Position numbers and translations under genes: made by a program. Under the pieces are notes generated by a model. The model was given only the letters and a program-made list of their open reading frames with translations, was not told where the DNA came from and searched no databases. DNA of 18,377 nucleotides, from contig JAPONU010000162.1 of the NCBI GenBank assembly GCA_026713745.1, positions 1-18,377 on the forward strand. Direction: 5' to 3'. Below are positions 1-8,413 of this stretch, in pieces. Numbering within the stretch: position 1 is the stretch's first letter; each line of letters opens with the position of its first letter. The DNA is from a bacterium. Its GTDB lineage: Bacteria > Actinomycetota > Acidimicrobiia > Acidimicrobiales > CATQHL01.

Positions 1-387
1 GATGCCTGGCAGTGGGGCCCGTTCATGTTCCTGATCCTGCTGGCCGGGCTGCTGGCCACCGAGGGCGACCAACTAGAGGCGGCGGTGGTGGACGGAGCCA
101 AGGCGTTCCGGCTCTTCTGGCACGTGGTGCTGCCGGCCATGAAGCCGATCCTTCTCATCGCCCTCGTGCTGCGCGGGCTGGACCTGCTGCGGACCTTCGA
201 CATCGTGGCACTGGTGACGCGTGGCGGACCGGGCATCACCACCGAGACGATCACGTACTACATCTACAACCTCTCCTTCAAGTTCTTCGACCTCGGTAAG
301 GGCGCGGCTGCCGCCCTGTTGATGCTCGGCGGGCTGAGCATCGTGGTGTTCTTCGCCGTGCGCTCGGTCGTGAGGGCCGCCCGGTGA
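1..387 (+). CDS. Sugar-type ABC transporter permease, C-terminal part (MalF/UgpA-like)
   Basis: The gene is cut by the left edge; 128 codons plus a stop remain, open from base 1. It encodes the last part of an inner-membrane permease of a CUT1-type ABC importer. The EAA loop, which docks onto the ATPase, is visible as EAAVVDGAKAFRLFWHVVLP, with the conserved glycine and the later Leu-Pro. Hydrophobic segments flank it (FLILLAGLLA near the start and LLMLGGLSIVVFFAV near the end). The residues LVTRGGPG, common in this permease family, are also present. The stop overlaps the GTG start of the next permease by four bases, which points to translational coupling. The transported substrate cannot be read from the permease. 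Sugars or sugar derivatives are typical of the family, but the neighbouring enzymes leave other small polar compounds open. Confidence 0.9.
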   Translation, partial: DAWQWGPFMFLILLAGLLATEGDQLEAAVVDGAKAFRLFWHVVLPAMKPILLIALVLRGLDLLRTFDIVALVTRGGPGITTETITYYIYNLSFKFFDLGKGAAAALLMLGGLSIVVFFAVRSVVRAAR

Positions 388-1238
388 GCCGGGTCCGCAC
401 CCGCCGCTCGCCGCTGCGCCGCGCCGGCACCAACGCCGGCCTCACCGCCGCCCTGCTGCTGGCGCTGTTGCTGGCGCTGCTTCCGGTCGTGTGGGTGGTG
501 CTCACGTCGTTCAAGCCGGAGGTGGAGTGGATCTCCGACCCGCCGGTGTGGATACCCAGCGACTGGACCACCGAGAGCTACTCGCAGATGTGGACCGCCG
601 ACGGCGGCGCCGGCGCACTGTGGAACAGCCTCATCATCGTGGGCATCGCCACGGTGGCGGCCATGACGATCGGCTCGCTGGCCGCCTACAGCTTCTCGCG
701 GTTCCGCACCGGTGGACGCCACATCGTGACCTGGATCCTGTCGATCAAGTTCCTGCCGCCGGTGGTGTTCGCCGTGCCGCTGCTGATCATGTTCACCGAC
801 GTGGGGCTGTACGACACCTATCGCGGTCTGATCCTGCTGTACACGGCCTTCCAACTGCCGTTCGTGGTGTGGTTGATGAAGGGGTTCTTCGACGAGATCC
901 CCCTGGAGATCGAGGAATCGGCGCGCGTCGACGGCTGCTCGTGGTTCTCGATCTTCACGCGCTTCGCGCTGCCGCTCAGCGCGCCCGGGCTGGCGGCCAC
1001 CACGCTGTTGACGTTCATCTTCGGTTGGAGCGAGTACTTCGTCCCGCTGGTGTTCGCCAGCCACGAGCACTTCACCGTGCCCGTGCAGCTCTCGGCCTAC
1101 TTCAGCGAGGCGGTGGGCCTCGAATGGGGACCGCAGGCCGCCCTCAGCGTGGTGGGGGTGCTACCGGTGGTGCTGCTTGCCCTCGTGATCCAGAAGTACC
1201 TGATCCGTGGTATGACGTTCGGCGCGGTGAAGGGCTAG
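384..1238 (+). CDS. Sugar-type ABC transporter permease (MalG/UgpE-like)
   Basis: This is the second membrane subunit of the importer, 284 residues, the usual length for the MalG/UgpE group. An Arg-rich cytoplasmic N-terminus is followed by a first membrane segment at about residues 19-41. Further segments lie at about 80-103, 115-137, 146-166, 203-223 and 252-270. The EAA loop is at about 177-200 (EESARVDGCSWFSIFTRFAL followed by P), with the conserved Gly at 184 and the Leu-Pro near 197. The GTG start overlaps the stop of the upstream permease (GTGA), so the two are almost certainly made together. The matching ATPase lies about 8 kb downstream, after the catabolic genes. No binding protein for this transporter is inside the window. 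Confidence 0.93.
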   Translation: MSRVRTRRSPLRRAGTNAGLTAALLLALLLALLPVVWVVLTSFKPEVEWISDPPVWIPSDWTTESYSQMWTADGGAGALWNSLIIVGIATVAAMTIGSLAAYSFSRFRTGGRHIVTWILSIKFLPPVVFAVPLLIMFTDVGLYDTYRGLILLYTAFQLPFVVWLMKGFFDEIPLEIEESARVDGCSWFSIFTRFALPLSAPGLAATTLLTFIFGWSEYFVPLVFASHEHFTVPVQLSAYFSEAVGLEWGPQAALSVVGVLPVVLLALVIQKYLIRGMTFGAVKG

Positions 1239-1291
1239 ACGGGCCGGCAGAGACGGGAAGATCGAGAGCGGAGTACAGAAGGCGAGCCTTG

Positions 1292-1504
1292 ATGGCAATT
1301 CAGGTGAAACAGGAGTTCCCCCACTGCGAGCGGTGCGGGATCATGCTGCACGAGCGCCAGCGGCGCATCGTGGCCGGCAGCGGGCGTGCGCAGATCGTCT
1401 ACTGCTCGGAGATCTGCCGCGACGAGCATGTCGAGTTGCATGGTCTCACCGACCGGGGCCTATGGATGTCGGGCGAGAGCGCCGGCGTCGGCCGGAGGAG
1501 GTGA
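1292..1504 (+). CDS. Small four-cysteine (zinc-ribbon-like) protein upstream of hyuA
   Basis: A 70-residue protein starting MAIQVKQEFPHCERCG. It holds two cysteine pairs, C12-x2-C15 and C38-x3-C42, with His11 and His46 nearby. This spacing suggests a zinc ribbon or treble-clef metal site. The C-terminus is Gly/Arg-rich (GVGRRR). An AAGGCGAG stretch lies before the ATG and may serve as a weak ribosome-binding site. The gene begins about 53 bases after the permease stop. It ends inside the GGAGGAGGTGAG ribosome-binding region of hyuA, so the two are probably coupled. I do not recognise the family. Some related carboxylases, such as acetone carboxylase, have a small zinc-binding third subunit, so a small subunit of the HyuA/HyuB enzyme is a reasonable guess but unproven. 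The tight packing and ordered Cys pairs argue that it is a real gene. Confidence 0.75.
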   Translation: MAIQVKQEFPHCERCGIMLHERQRRIVAGSGRAQIVYCSEICRDEHVELHGLTDRGLWMSGESAGVGRRR

Positions 1505-1512
1505 GGCGCGCC

Positions 1513-3552
1513 GTGGCTGTACGCATGGGAATCGACATCGGCGGGACGTTCACCGACCTGGCGCTGTTCGACGAGGAGTCCGGTCACGTGCAGGTCACCA
1601 AGGCGGCCAGCACACCTGGGGAGCCCCACCGGGCCGTCAACGACGTCATCGGGCGGGCCGGGATCGACAACGGCACGATCCGCGATCTGGTGCATGGCAC
1701 CACGGTGGCGACCAACGCTCTGCTGGAGCGCAAGATCCAGCTGCCGGGGCTCATCTGCACCCGGGGGTTCAGCGACGTCGTATTCATCCAGCGGATGAAT
1801 CGCAAGCACCACTACGACCTGCAGTGGGACAAGCCCACGCCGTTCGTGGAGCGGCGGCACTGCCTCGAGGTGGATGAGCGCTGCAACTACAAGGGTGAGG
1901 TCGTCGAACCCCTCGACGAGGAGGGGGCGAGGGAGGCCGCCCGCCGGCTGCGCGACGAGGGGCTCTCCGACATCGCCGTGTGCTTCCTGTTCTCGTACGT
2001 GAACCCTGCCAACGAGTTGCGTATGCGGGAGATCATCGCCGAGGAGCACCCGAAGGCTCGCGTCTCGCTCAGCCACGAGGTGTACCCCCGCTGGCGGGAG
2101 TACGACCGCATGAGCACCACCCTGGCCGACGCCTTTCTGAAGACCCTCGTGGGGGAGTACATCGAGGACGTGGCGGCCGGCCTGGCGCCCATCGGTGTGG
2201 AGGCCAACTTCCTGATGATGAAGTCCAACGGCGGTCTCGTGGACCACAGGGCGGCGTCGGCCAAGCCGGTGGACCTGCTGGTCTCGGGGCCGGTCGGCGG
2301 TGTGCTGAGCGCTCTGTACTTCGGGCGCCTCGTGGGGCGGGAGAACCTCGTCTCCATGGACATGGGCGGCACCAGCTTCGACGTGAGCCTGATCGAAGGC
2401 GGCGAGGCCAACCGCACCGCCGAGTTCGAGATCGAGTGGGGTCTGCCGGTGTACACGCCGATGGTGGACGTGCGCACCATCGGGGCGGGCGGCGGCTCGG
2501 TCGCCTGGATCGACAAGGGCGGGCTGCTGCGGGTGGGTCCGCGCTCCGCGGGCGCCAATCCCGGCCCGGCGTGTTACCGGCGCGGCGGGACCGAGGCCAC
2601 CGTGACCGACGCCAACGTGGCGTTGGGACGCATCAACCCGGACAGCTTCTTCGGCGGCGAGATGCAGTTGGACGCCGGCGCCGCCCGGGCCGCCCTCGGG
2701 CGGTTGGGCGACGAGTTGCAGATGACGCCCGAGGACGTGGCGACGGCCGTCGTGGACCTCGTGGACTTCAACATGGTCAACGCCATCCGGCTGGTGTCCA
2801 TCGACCGGGGCCTCGACCCGCGCGAATTCACCCTTGTCTCTTTCGGCGGTGCCTGCTCGCTGCATGCCAATGCCCTGGCCCGGATCATCGGTGCCCGCGA
2901 CGTGCTCGTGCCGGTCTACCAGGGAGTCTTCTCGGCCTTCGGCCTGATGACGGCCGACATGCGAGTGGATGAGTCGGTGACCACCAGCTTCCGCTCCGAT
3001 CTCGTGGATTTCGATCGCGCCACCGATCTGGTGCGGCGGCTCCGGGACACGGCGCTGCAGCGGATCGCCACCGAGGGTTATGCCGACACACCGGTGCTGG
3101 AGCCGACGGTGGAGATGCGCTACAGCGGCCAGAACTACGGCACCTCCGTCGTGCTGTCTCTCACGGAATGGACGTTCGGCCCCGACAACCTGGCCGAGAC
3201 CATCGACCGCTTCGAGTCCGAGCACCGGCGACTGTACGGCTATGACATACCTGGCGAGATCGTGGAGTTGGTGCTGATCACGATGACGGCCGTCGGCGTG
3301 AACGAGAACCCCGGCCTGGCTCCGCTGCCGCCCGGCGGGGTCGCCACGCCGATCGCGGAGCGGCCGGTCTACTTCAGCGAGTCCGGCTGGGTGCCGACGA
3401 GGATCTACCGGCGCGAGCAACTGCCGCCCGGAGCTGAGTTGGTGGGCCCGGCCGTCATCGAGGAGGCGATGTCCACCACCCTCGTGCACCCGGGCGAGCG
3501 TGTTGACGTCGACGATTACGGCAACCTGCTCATCGGTGTGGCACCGACCTGA
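1513..3552 (+). CDS. hyuA: Hydantoinase/oxoprolinase A subunit (N-methylhydantoinase A family)
   Basis: ATP-dependent subunit of the hydantoinase A / 5-oxoprolinase / acetone carboxylase superfamily. Members phosphorylate a cyclic amide or ketone and work with HyuB to open or carboxylate it. From the GTG at 1513 the protein is 679 residues, normal for the family. Seen directly: the N-terminal ATP-binding motif DIGGTFTD (8-15), HGTTVATNALLER (61-73), the second phosphate-binding motif MDMGGTSFD (282-290), IGAGGGS (323-329), then GANPGPACY and the late FGGAC. A strong ribosome-binding site, GGAGGAGGTGAG, precedes 1513. GTG 1501, which overlaps the previous stop, and ATG 1525 are possible alternative starts. 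Substrate (hydantoin, N-methylhydantoin, oxoproline, another lactam or a ketone) cannot be told from sequence. Long open frames on the opposite strand here are codon-bias shadows. Confidence 0.95.
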   Translation: MAVRMGIDIGGTFTDLALFDEESGHVQVTKAASTPGEPHRAVNDVIGRAGIDNGTIRDLVHGTTVATNALLERKIQLPGLICTRGFSDVVFIQRMNRKHHYDLQWDKPTPFVERRHCLEVDERCNYKGEVVEPLDEEGAREAARRLRDEGLSDIAVCFLFSYVNPANELRMREIIAEEHPKARVSLSHEVYPRWREYDRMSTTLADAFLKTLVGEYIEDVAAGLAPIGVEANFLMMKSNGGLVDHRAASAKPVDLLVSGPVGGVLSALYFGRLVGRENLVSMDMGGTSFDVSLIEGGEANRTAEFEIEWGLPVYTPMVDVRTIGAGGGSVAWIDKGGLLRVGPRSAGANPGPACYRRGGTEATVTDANVALGRINPDSFFGGEMQLDAGAARAALGRLGDELQMTPEDVATAVVDLVDFNMVNAIRLVSIDRGLDPREFTLVSFGGACSLHANALARIIGARDVLVPVYQGVFSAFGLMTADMRVDESVTTSFRSDLVDFDRATDLVRRLRDTALQRIATEGYADTPVLEPTVEMRYSGQNYGTSVVLSLTEWTFGPDNLAETIDRFESEHRRLYGYDIPGEIVELVLITMTAVGVNENPGLAPLPPGGVATPIAERPVYFSESGWVPTRIYRREQLPPGAELVGPAVIEEAMSTTLVHPGERVDVDDYGNLLIGVAPT

Positions 3553-3596
3553 GCAGGCTTGGAGACTGTTGGGCAATGCTGTGGACCACGTCTTCG

Positions 3597-3623
3597 GTCA
3601 TTCCGGCGAAGGCCGGAATCCAC
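3597..3623. repeat. REP-like palindrome between hyuA and hyuB
   Basis: A perfect 8-base inverted repeat (ATTCCGGC at 3600-3607 and GCCGGAAT at 3612-3619) around the loop GAAG. The context is GTCA before and CCAC after. This matches the general form of a dispersed intergenic repeat found in many high-GC genomes; its reverse strand translates to the tell-tale string WIPAFAGMT. It lies in the only sizeable gap inside the hyu operon (3553-3724, 172 bases). In RNA it would form a stable hairpin that could protect or attenuate the transcript. No second copy was noticed in this window, so membership in a repeat family rests on resemblance only. Confidence 0.75.
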
Positions 3624-3710
3624 GTCCCCGCAAGGAGGCGCGCGCTTCCGGCCGATCTATCGGGCACTCCCGGGCGCCGCCAACAAACAATCCCTGACGA
3701 CTGAGACCGC

Positions 3711-3716
3711 AAGGAG
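3711..3716 (+). promoter_or_regulatory. Ribosome-binding site of hyuB
   Basis: AAGGAG sits eight bases before the ATG at 3725. It is a near-perfect Shine-Dalgarno match, and it fixes the start of hyuB despite the long gap and hairpin after hyuA. Confidence 0.8.
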
Positions 3717-3724
3717 CCCGCACG

Positions 3725-5563
3725 ATGACACAGACGCTTCCCGCTCCCGAGCCGACCGCCCTCGAGGCGGCGGCATCCCCCATCGACGAGGTGGATCAGA
3801 TCACCCTGCAGGTGGCCAACAACTTCCTGGTCACCACCGCGCGCGAGATGGGCATCGCCATGCGCAACACGGCCTACTCCCCGCTGTTCAACGAGGGCCT
3901 GGACTTCTCCTGCGCCATCTTCGACGCCGGCGGCGAGATGATCGCGCAGGCCGAGTTCTGTCCTGCACAGCTCGGTGCCATCCTCTTCGTCGTCGAGTGG
4001 ACGATCAACGAGATCGGTACCGAGAACTTCAACCCCGAGGACGTGATCTTCCACAACGACCCGTTCCGGGGTGGCTGCCACCTGCCCGAGTACTGCGTCA
4101 TCAAGCCCGTCTTCTACGACGATGAACTCGTGGGGTTCGTCTCCTGCATCGGGCACATGACCGAGGTGGGCGGCAAGGTGCCCGGCGGATTCGCCGGCGA
4201 TGCCACCGAGGTCTTCCAGGAGGGGCTGCGCATCCCGCCGCTGAAGATCGTGGAGGGCGGCGAGGACGTCGAGGCGATCTGGAACATCATCATGGCCAAC
4301 GTCCGCACCCCGCGGATGTCCTACGGCGACCTGAAGTCGATGATCGGGTCGCTGTACGTAGGGGAGCGGCGAGTGCAGGAACTGGTGGACCGGCACGGTC
4401 CGGAGCGGTTCAGGGTTCTGGGTGAGGCCATCAAGGACTACTCCGAGCGCCGGATGCGAGCCGAGATCTCCGAGATGCCCGACGGGACCTACGACTTCTC
4501 CGATGTCGTCATCGACAACGACGGCGTGACCGAGGAAGAGTCGCTGCTGCAGGTGCGGGTCACCATCGACGGCGACCGCATGACCGTGGACTACACCGGC
4601 AGCGGGGAGCAGCGGCTGGGGCCGGTGAACTGCACCTACGGCGTCACCGCCTCGGCCACCTACAACGCCCTCCTGCACCTCACAGACCACTCCATCCCGT
4701 CGAACCACGGATGCTTCCGGCCGGTGCGGATCATCGCCCCGTACGGGACGATTGTGAACGTGGCCTACCCCGGCGCCAGCGTGGGCGGCAACTCCGAGAT
4801 ACACCCGCACCTCGTGATGGCCATCTACGGGGCGCTGGCCGACGCCCTGCCCGACAGGGTGTCGGCGCACGACGGCGGCACCTCGGCGCTGGTCGGAATC
4901 GGCGGGCACCACCCCGACACCGGGGAGATCTTCGCCAACCTCACCAACGAGGGATGCGGTTGGGGAGGGCGTGCCAACAAGGACGGCAACAACGCCCTGT
5001 GCATCCCCAATGGCAACTGCGCCCTTCAGCCCGTGGAGATCCTGGAGACCCGCTACCCGATCATGCACGAAGCCCTTGCCATCCACGAGGGATCGGCCGG
5101 TGCGGGCCGTAACCGTGGCGGCTTCGGCTACTTCCGCCAATTCAGGGTACTGGGCGACTACCTGCGGGTGTCGTGCTTCATCGAGAAGGAGAAGACCCGC
5201 CCGTGGGGTCTGTTCGACGGTGAGCCCGGCAAGACAGCGGCCATGCTGGTGCAGCGCAGCAGCGATGAGGACTGGACGACATTCACCGAGGCGTTCGGCG
5301 TGGCCTGCAACGGCAAGTTCTCCGACGTGCGCCTGGCCGCCGGTGACCGCATCCGCACCGTGACCTCCGGCGGCGGCGGGTATGGCGATCCGCTGGCCCG
5401 CGAGACCGACCGGGTGGCCATCGACGTCCGCCAGGGATTCATCAGCCCGGCGTTGGCGGCCGAGGAGTACGGGGTGGTCTGCGCGGACGACGGGACGGTC
5501 GACGAAGCCGCCACCGGCCGTCTGCGGGCCCGGATGCGGGCGGAGGCGGGCAACGCAGCGTGA
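3725..5563 (+). CDS. hyuB: Hydantoinase/oxoprolinase B subunit (N-methylhydantoinase B family)
   Basis: Partner of HyuA, 612 residues, expected to carry the hydrolytic or carboxylating site. Family features seen in order: EGLDFSCAIFDAGGEM (57-72), NDPFRGGCHLPE (111-122), GHMTEVGG (143-150), the central fold, and the C-terminal glycine motif SGGGGYGDPL (548-557). The HyuB family usually reads roughly His-x-x-Asp-x-Gly-Gly at the third motif. Here the acidic residue is Glu147, and it may be a metal-site variant. The start is fixed by AAGGAG eight bases upstream. The stop overlaps the GTG of the SDR gene by four bases. The 172-base gap after hyuA contains the REP-like hairpin, so expression of the two subunits may be tuned separately. 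Substrate is unknown. Confidence 0.95.
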   Translation: MTQTLPAPEPTALEAAASPIDEVDQITLQVANNFLVTTAREMGIAMRNTAYSPLFNEGLDFSCAIFDAGGEMIAQAEFCPAQLGAILFVVEWTINEIGTENFNPEDVIFHNDPFRGGCHLPEYCVIKPVFYDDELVGFVSCIGHMTEVGGKVPGGFAGDATEVFQEGLRIPPLKIVEGGEDVEAIWNIIMANVRTPRMSYGDLKSMIGSLYVGERRVQELVDRHGPERFRVLGEAIKDYSERRMRAEISEMPDGTYDFSDVVIDNDGVTEEESLLQVRVTIDGDRMTVDYTGSGEQRLGPVNCTYGVTASATYNALLHLTDHSIPSNHGCFRPVRIIAPYGTIVNVAYPGASVGGNSEIHPHLVMAIYGALADALPDRVSAHDGGTSALVGIGGHHPDTGEIFANLTNEGCGWGGRANKDGNNALCIPNGNCALQPVEILETRYPIMHEALAIHEGSAGAGRNRGGFGYFRQFRVLGDYLRVSCFIEKEKTRPWGLFDGEPGKTAAMLVQRSSDEDWTTFTEAFGVACNGKFSDVRLAAGDRIRTVTSGGGGYGDPLARETDRVAIDVRQGFISPALAAEEYGVVCADDGTVDEAATGRLRARMRAEAGNAA

Positions 5564-6330
5564 GCACTGACCACCTCGGTGAGGTCGCCCTCGTCACGGG
5601 CGCAAGCAGGGGCATCGGCCGCGCCATTGCCGAGGCGCTGGCAGGCGCCGGCTATGCGCTCGGGATCTGCGCCCGCTCACCGGGAATCGCCCAGGTCGCC
5701 GCCGAACTCCGTGAGGGGGGCGCGAGCGCCGCGGCATGGGAATTGGACGTGACCGACACACTCGGTGTGCATCGATTCGTGAACGAGGCCGCGGAACGGT
5801 TCGGGGGCATCGGTGTGCTCGTGAACAACGCCGGCATGAACCGCGCCGGTCATATCCGTGAGGCCTATGCCAACGAGGTGGACGCCATGTTCGCCGTAAA
5901 CGTGCGCGCCCCGCTGGTTGCGATGCAGGCCGTCGCACCACACATGGCCGCCGCCGGGGGCGGGCGGATCGTCAACATCGCCTCGTGGGTGGCTCGCTCG
6001 CCGCGCCCGGGTTTCGTGGCCTACTCGGCCTCCAAGGCCGCACTGCTGGCGCTGACCCGCGGCGCCGCCCTGGAGTTCGCCGACGACGGCATCACGGTCA
6101 ACGCGGTCTGCCCCGGCAACGTGCTGACCGAGATCTGGGAGACGGCACTCGACGGCACGTCGCCGGGCGACGGTCGAACCGTCGAGCAGGTGTTTGCCGA
6201 CTCCGTTGAGGCCCAGCCCATCAAGCGGGGCGTGACAGCCGCCGAAGTTGCCGCGGCCGTCCTGTTCTGCTGCTCGGACGGCGCAAGGAGCATGACCGGT
6301 GAGGCAGTGACCGTGGCCGGCGGCCTCTGA
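5560..6330 (+). CDS. Short-chain dehydrogenase/reductase (SDR, classical)
   Basis: A 256-residue NAD(P)-dependent oxidoreductase with a full set of classical SDR motifs: cofactor loop TGASRGIG (13-20), NNAG (89-92), catalytic Ser142, and YSASK with Tyr155 and Lys159. After the PGNVLTEIW segment the substrate loop has an insertion typical of sugar- or hydroxyacid-type SDRs. It ends in TGEAVTVAGGL, close to the usual SDR C-terminus (TGxxxxVDGG). The GTG start overlaps the hyuB stop (GTGA), so it belongs to the same transcript. It probably oxidises or reduces an alcohol/ketone in the same pathway. The cofactor is unclear: there is an Arg at 17 inside the glycine loop, and the residue string after strand 2 is ARSPG, which may favour NADP(H). 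That is weak evidence. Confidence 0.93.
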   Translation: MSTDHLGEVALVTGASRGIGRAIAEALAGAGYALGICARSPGIAQVAAELREGGASAAAWELDVTDTLGVHRFVNEAAERFGGIGVLVNNAGMNRAGHIREAYANEVDAMFAVNVRAPLVAMQAVAPHMAAAGGGRIVNIASWVARSPRPGFVAYSASKAALLALTRGAALEFADDGITVNAVCPGNVLTEIWETALDGTSPGDGRTVEQVFADSVEAQPIKRGVTAAEVAAAVLFCCSDGARSMTGEAVTVAGGL

Positions 6331-6382
6331 GGCGCCTGGCTGGGCGCAGACGGGTCGAGGTTCCGGAACGGGAGGAGCGTTC

Positions 6383-8413
6383 GTGGCGAAAGATCAATTG
6401 ACCAGGATTTTCAGGGTCGCCTCAGGCTTCGGTCGTCTGAGCTTCGACCCCGAGAACGGGAGCATCGAAGTCGACGGGCTCGGGGCGCTCGACATCGGCG
6501 TGTCGGTGAACGGTTCCCGGCTGGGCCACGTGCGCACCGAGATGCCCATCCGGAGTCCGCTCATGGGTCGCATCGTGCAGCACCTGGCCGGCGACGGCGT
6601 GGCGGCGCGCCTCTGCTGGGACGCGCACACCACCGGCAACCTCCATCTCTACGTCAGCCTCACCGCCGAGACACCGGTTCGAGTCGAACGGGTGGAGTTG
6701 CCCAGCGTTGCGCTGTCCGGCGGCGCCGGCGCGGCAGTGGACCGCGCTGACGCTTCGGGTGTACTGCTCGGGGGCTCATCGGTGATCGGCGTGGCGGTCA
6801 AGAAGTACCCGTGGCTGTCCTCGTGGAACGACGTCGGGGCCTACGGTCACCGGACGCTCGCCGACAGCGTGCTGGCCGCCCATGCCGACGGTGGCGCCCT
6901 CGCGGTCGTTTCGGCGTTCCCCGTGGAAATGACCGCGGGCCAGACCCTCGAGTCAGCTGTCTTCCTGCGGCGAGGGGAGGCCGACAGCGAAGAATTCCGG
7001 GCCGGGCTGCGTCACGAGGTGCGCTACGACCATCGTGACGAGGTCCGCTACATCCCCGAGGGTGAGTTCGCCGAGCAGCGGGTCTGGGAGATCGAGGACC
7101 GTTGGCTCGGGCCGCCCATCACCGAGGGTGCCATGCAGCGGCCCTACGACCAGCTGATCACGCGGCCGCTGGGCCTGAACGTGCTGGCCCGCCGCCGCTT
7201 CACCTGGAGCAACGAGGACTTCTCGCTGTGGCGCCTCACCGGCAAGGAGCACTACCGCGACTCCGGCATCAAGAAGGCGTTCGCCCTGGTTGACACGCAG
7301 AACGAACACGGCGGGTGGTACGAGGGCGTCGAGTTCTACAACCTGCCGCCCCAGCACCACCACATGTACGACACCTACATCTCGGGCATGTTCCTGCTGG
7401 ACGCCCACGACGCCACCGGCTACGAGGGCTTCCGTGAGGCCGCGGAGCGCGCGGTGCACTTCTGGGTGTCCAAGCCGCCCCCGGCGAACGGCCACGTGGA
7501 GGTTGCCGAGGGGGCCTGGTGGTACCGCTGGGGCGGCTACATCAACGAACTGGGATACACCGACGAGCGATGCGTCCTGAACACGCACTCCGGTGCCACC
7601 GCCTTCCTGGCCATGTACGCCGAGCGCACCGGCGACCCCGACGCCCGCAGGGGAGCCGAGGCCGGCCTGGCGGCGATGCGCTGGGGTCTGGAGCGGGGCA
7701 TCCAGCGGGGCGACGGTCAGTTCCTCTACTGCTTGAGCCAGGTGGACCCCACGCTGGAGCGCCCCGGCGATCCGCCCTACATCAAGCTCGATCTGGTCCC
7801 GCAGATCGAGGACGTGTACACGGTGGCCTCCAGCTACCGGCTGATGATGGCGCTGCGCAGCATCCCCGATCCGGTCGTGACCGCGGCCATCCGGCGCGCC
7901 CTGGACTACTGGTGGGTGGGACACCGTGCCGGCACCGTCTACACGTACCGCGCCTACTCGGCCATCGCCTTCGGCGTGGCCGCCGGCGAGATCGACCTCC
8001 GCTACGCGATGGCGCTGCCGGAGATCCTGCGTGACCGCGAACAGTTCACGTCCATGCAGCGGGGGCTGTCGTCGTTCATCTCCCCGTACGGCTTGCCGAT
8101 GGTGTACGTCCGGGCACGTGGCCGCCCGGCCCGATTCGTCGAGCCGGTGTTCGTGCGCCGCCGCCCGGGGGAGTATCTGTTCGCCCTGGTCAACACCGAG
8201 CAGCCCATGCGGCAGATCCCGGTGGAGGTGGCACTGCCCTCCAGCGTCTCATTGCGTGGGGCCTCGGTCATCGATCCCGCAGCGGCGACGCCCGAGGCGG
8301 TCCCGGTCTCCTGGTTGCCCGACGGCGACGGTTCGGCCATCGTGGCGGTCGAGGAGTTGCAGGAGTTCGCGGTCACCGTCGTGCGTCTCGAATTGGACGA
8401 GCCCGGTGCCTGA
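6383..8413 (+). CDS. Predicted (alpha/alpha)-barrel protein, glycan-active enzyme-like, function unknown
   Basis: A 676-residue cytosolic protein with no signal peptide. It starts at GTG 6383, five bases after GGGAGGAG. Three parts can be seen. Residues 1-230 are beta-rich. Residues 235-545 are helical, with repeated aromatic and acidic turns such as GGWYEGVEFYN (310-320), HHHMYDTYISG (325-335) and NTHSGATAFLAMYAERTGD (400-418). The C-terminus from about 585 is again beta-rich (EYLFALVNTEQ). This order resembles six-hairpin/toroid glycosidases, uronyl epimerases and polysaccharide lyases, where a helical barrel is flanked by beta sandwiches. I cannot name the family or assign catalytic residues. 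The gene is followed by a D-2-hydroxyacid dehydrogenase overlapping by eight bases. Its place among sugar-type transporter genes fits processing of an imported sugar derivative. Confidence 0.8.
   Translation: MAKDQLTRIFRVASGFGRLSFDPENGSIEVDGLGALDIGVSVNGSRLGHVRTEMPIRSPLMGRIVQHLAGDGVAARLCWDAHTTGNLHLYVSLTAETPVRVERVELPSVALSGGAGAAVDRADASGVLLGGSSVIGVAVKKYPWLSSWNDVGAYGHRTLADSVLAAHADGGALAVVSAFPVEMTAGQTLESAVFLRRGEADSEEFRAGLRHEVRYDHRDEVRYIPEGEFAEQRVWEIEDRWLGPPITEGAMQRPYDQLITRPLGLNVLARRRFTWSNEDFSLWRLTGKEHYRDSGIKKAFALVDTQNEHGGWYEGVEFYNLPPQHHHMYDTYISGMFLLDAHDATGYEGFREAAERAVHFWVSKPPPANGHVEVAEGAWWYRWGGYINELGYTDERCVLNTHSGATAFLAMYAERTGDPDARRGAEAGLAAMRWGLERGIQRGDGQFLYCLSQVDPTLERPGDPPYIKLDLVPQIEDVYTVASSYRLMMALRSIPDPVVTAAIRRALDYWWVGHRAGTVYTYRAYSAIAFGVAAGEIDLRYAMALPEILRDREQFTSMQRGLSSFISPYGLPMVYVRARGRPARFVEPVFVRRRPGEYLFALVNTEQPMRQIPVEVALPSSVSLRGASVIDPAAATPEAVPVSWLPDGDGSAIVAVEELQEFAVTVVRLELDEPGA

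Noticed and set aside
1399..3576. Very long open frame on the minus strand across hyuA
   Set aside because: No recognisable domain; rich in His, Arg, Gln and Val in the way of antisense frames in high-GC genes. The plus strand encodes a full HyuA.
3530..5140. Long minus-strand open frame across hyuB
   Set aside because: Antisense shadow of hyuB with no motifs. Its WIPAFAGMT end only reflects the REP-like repeat.
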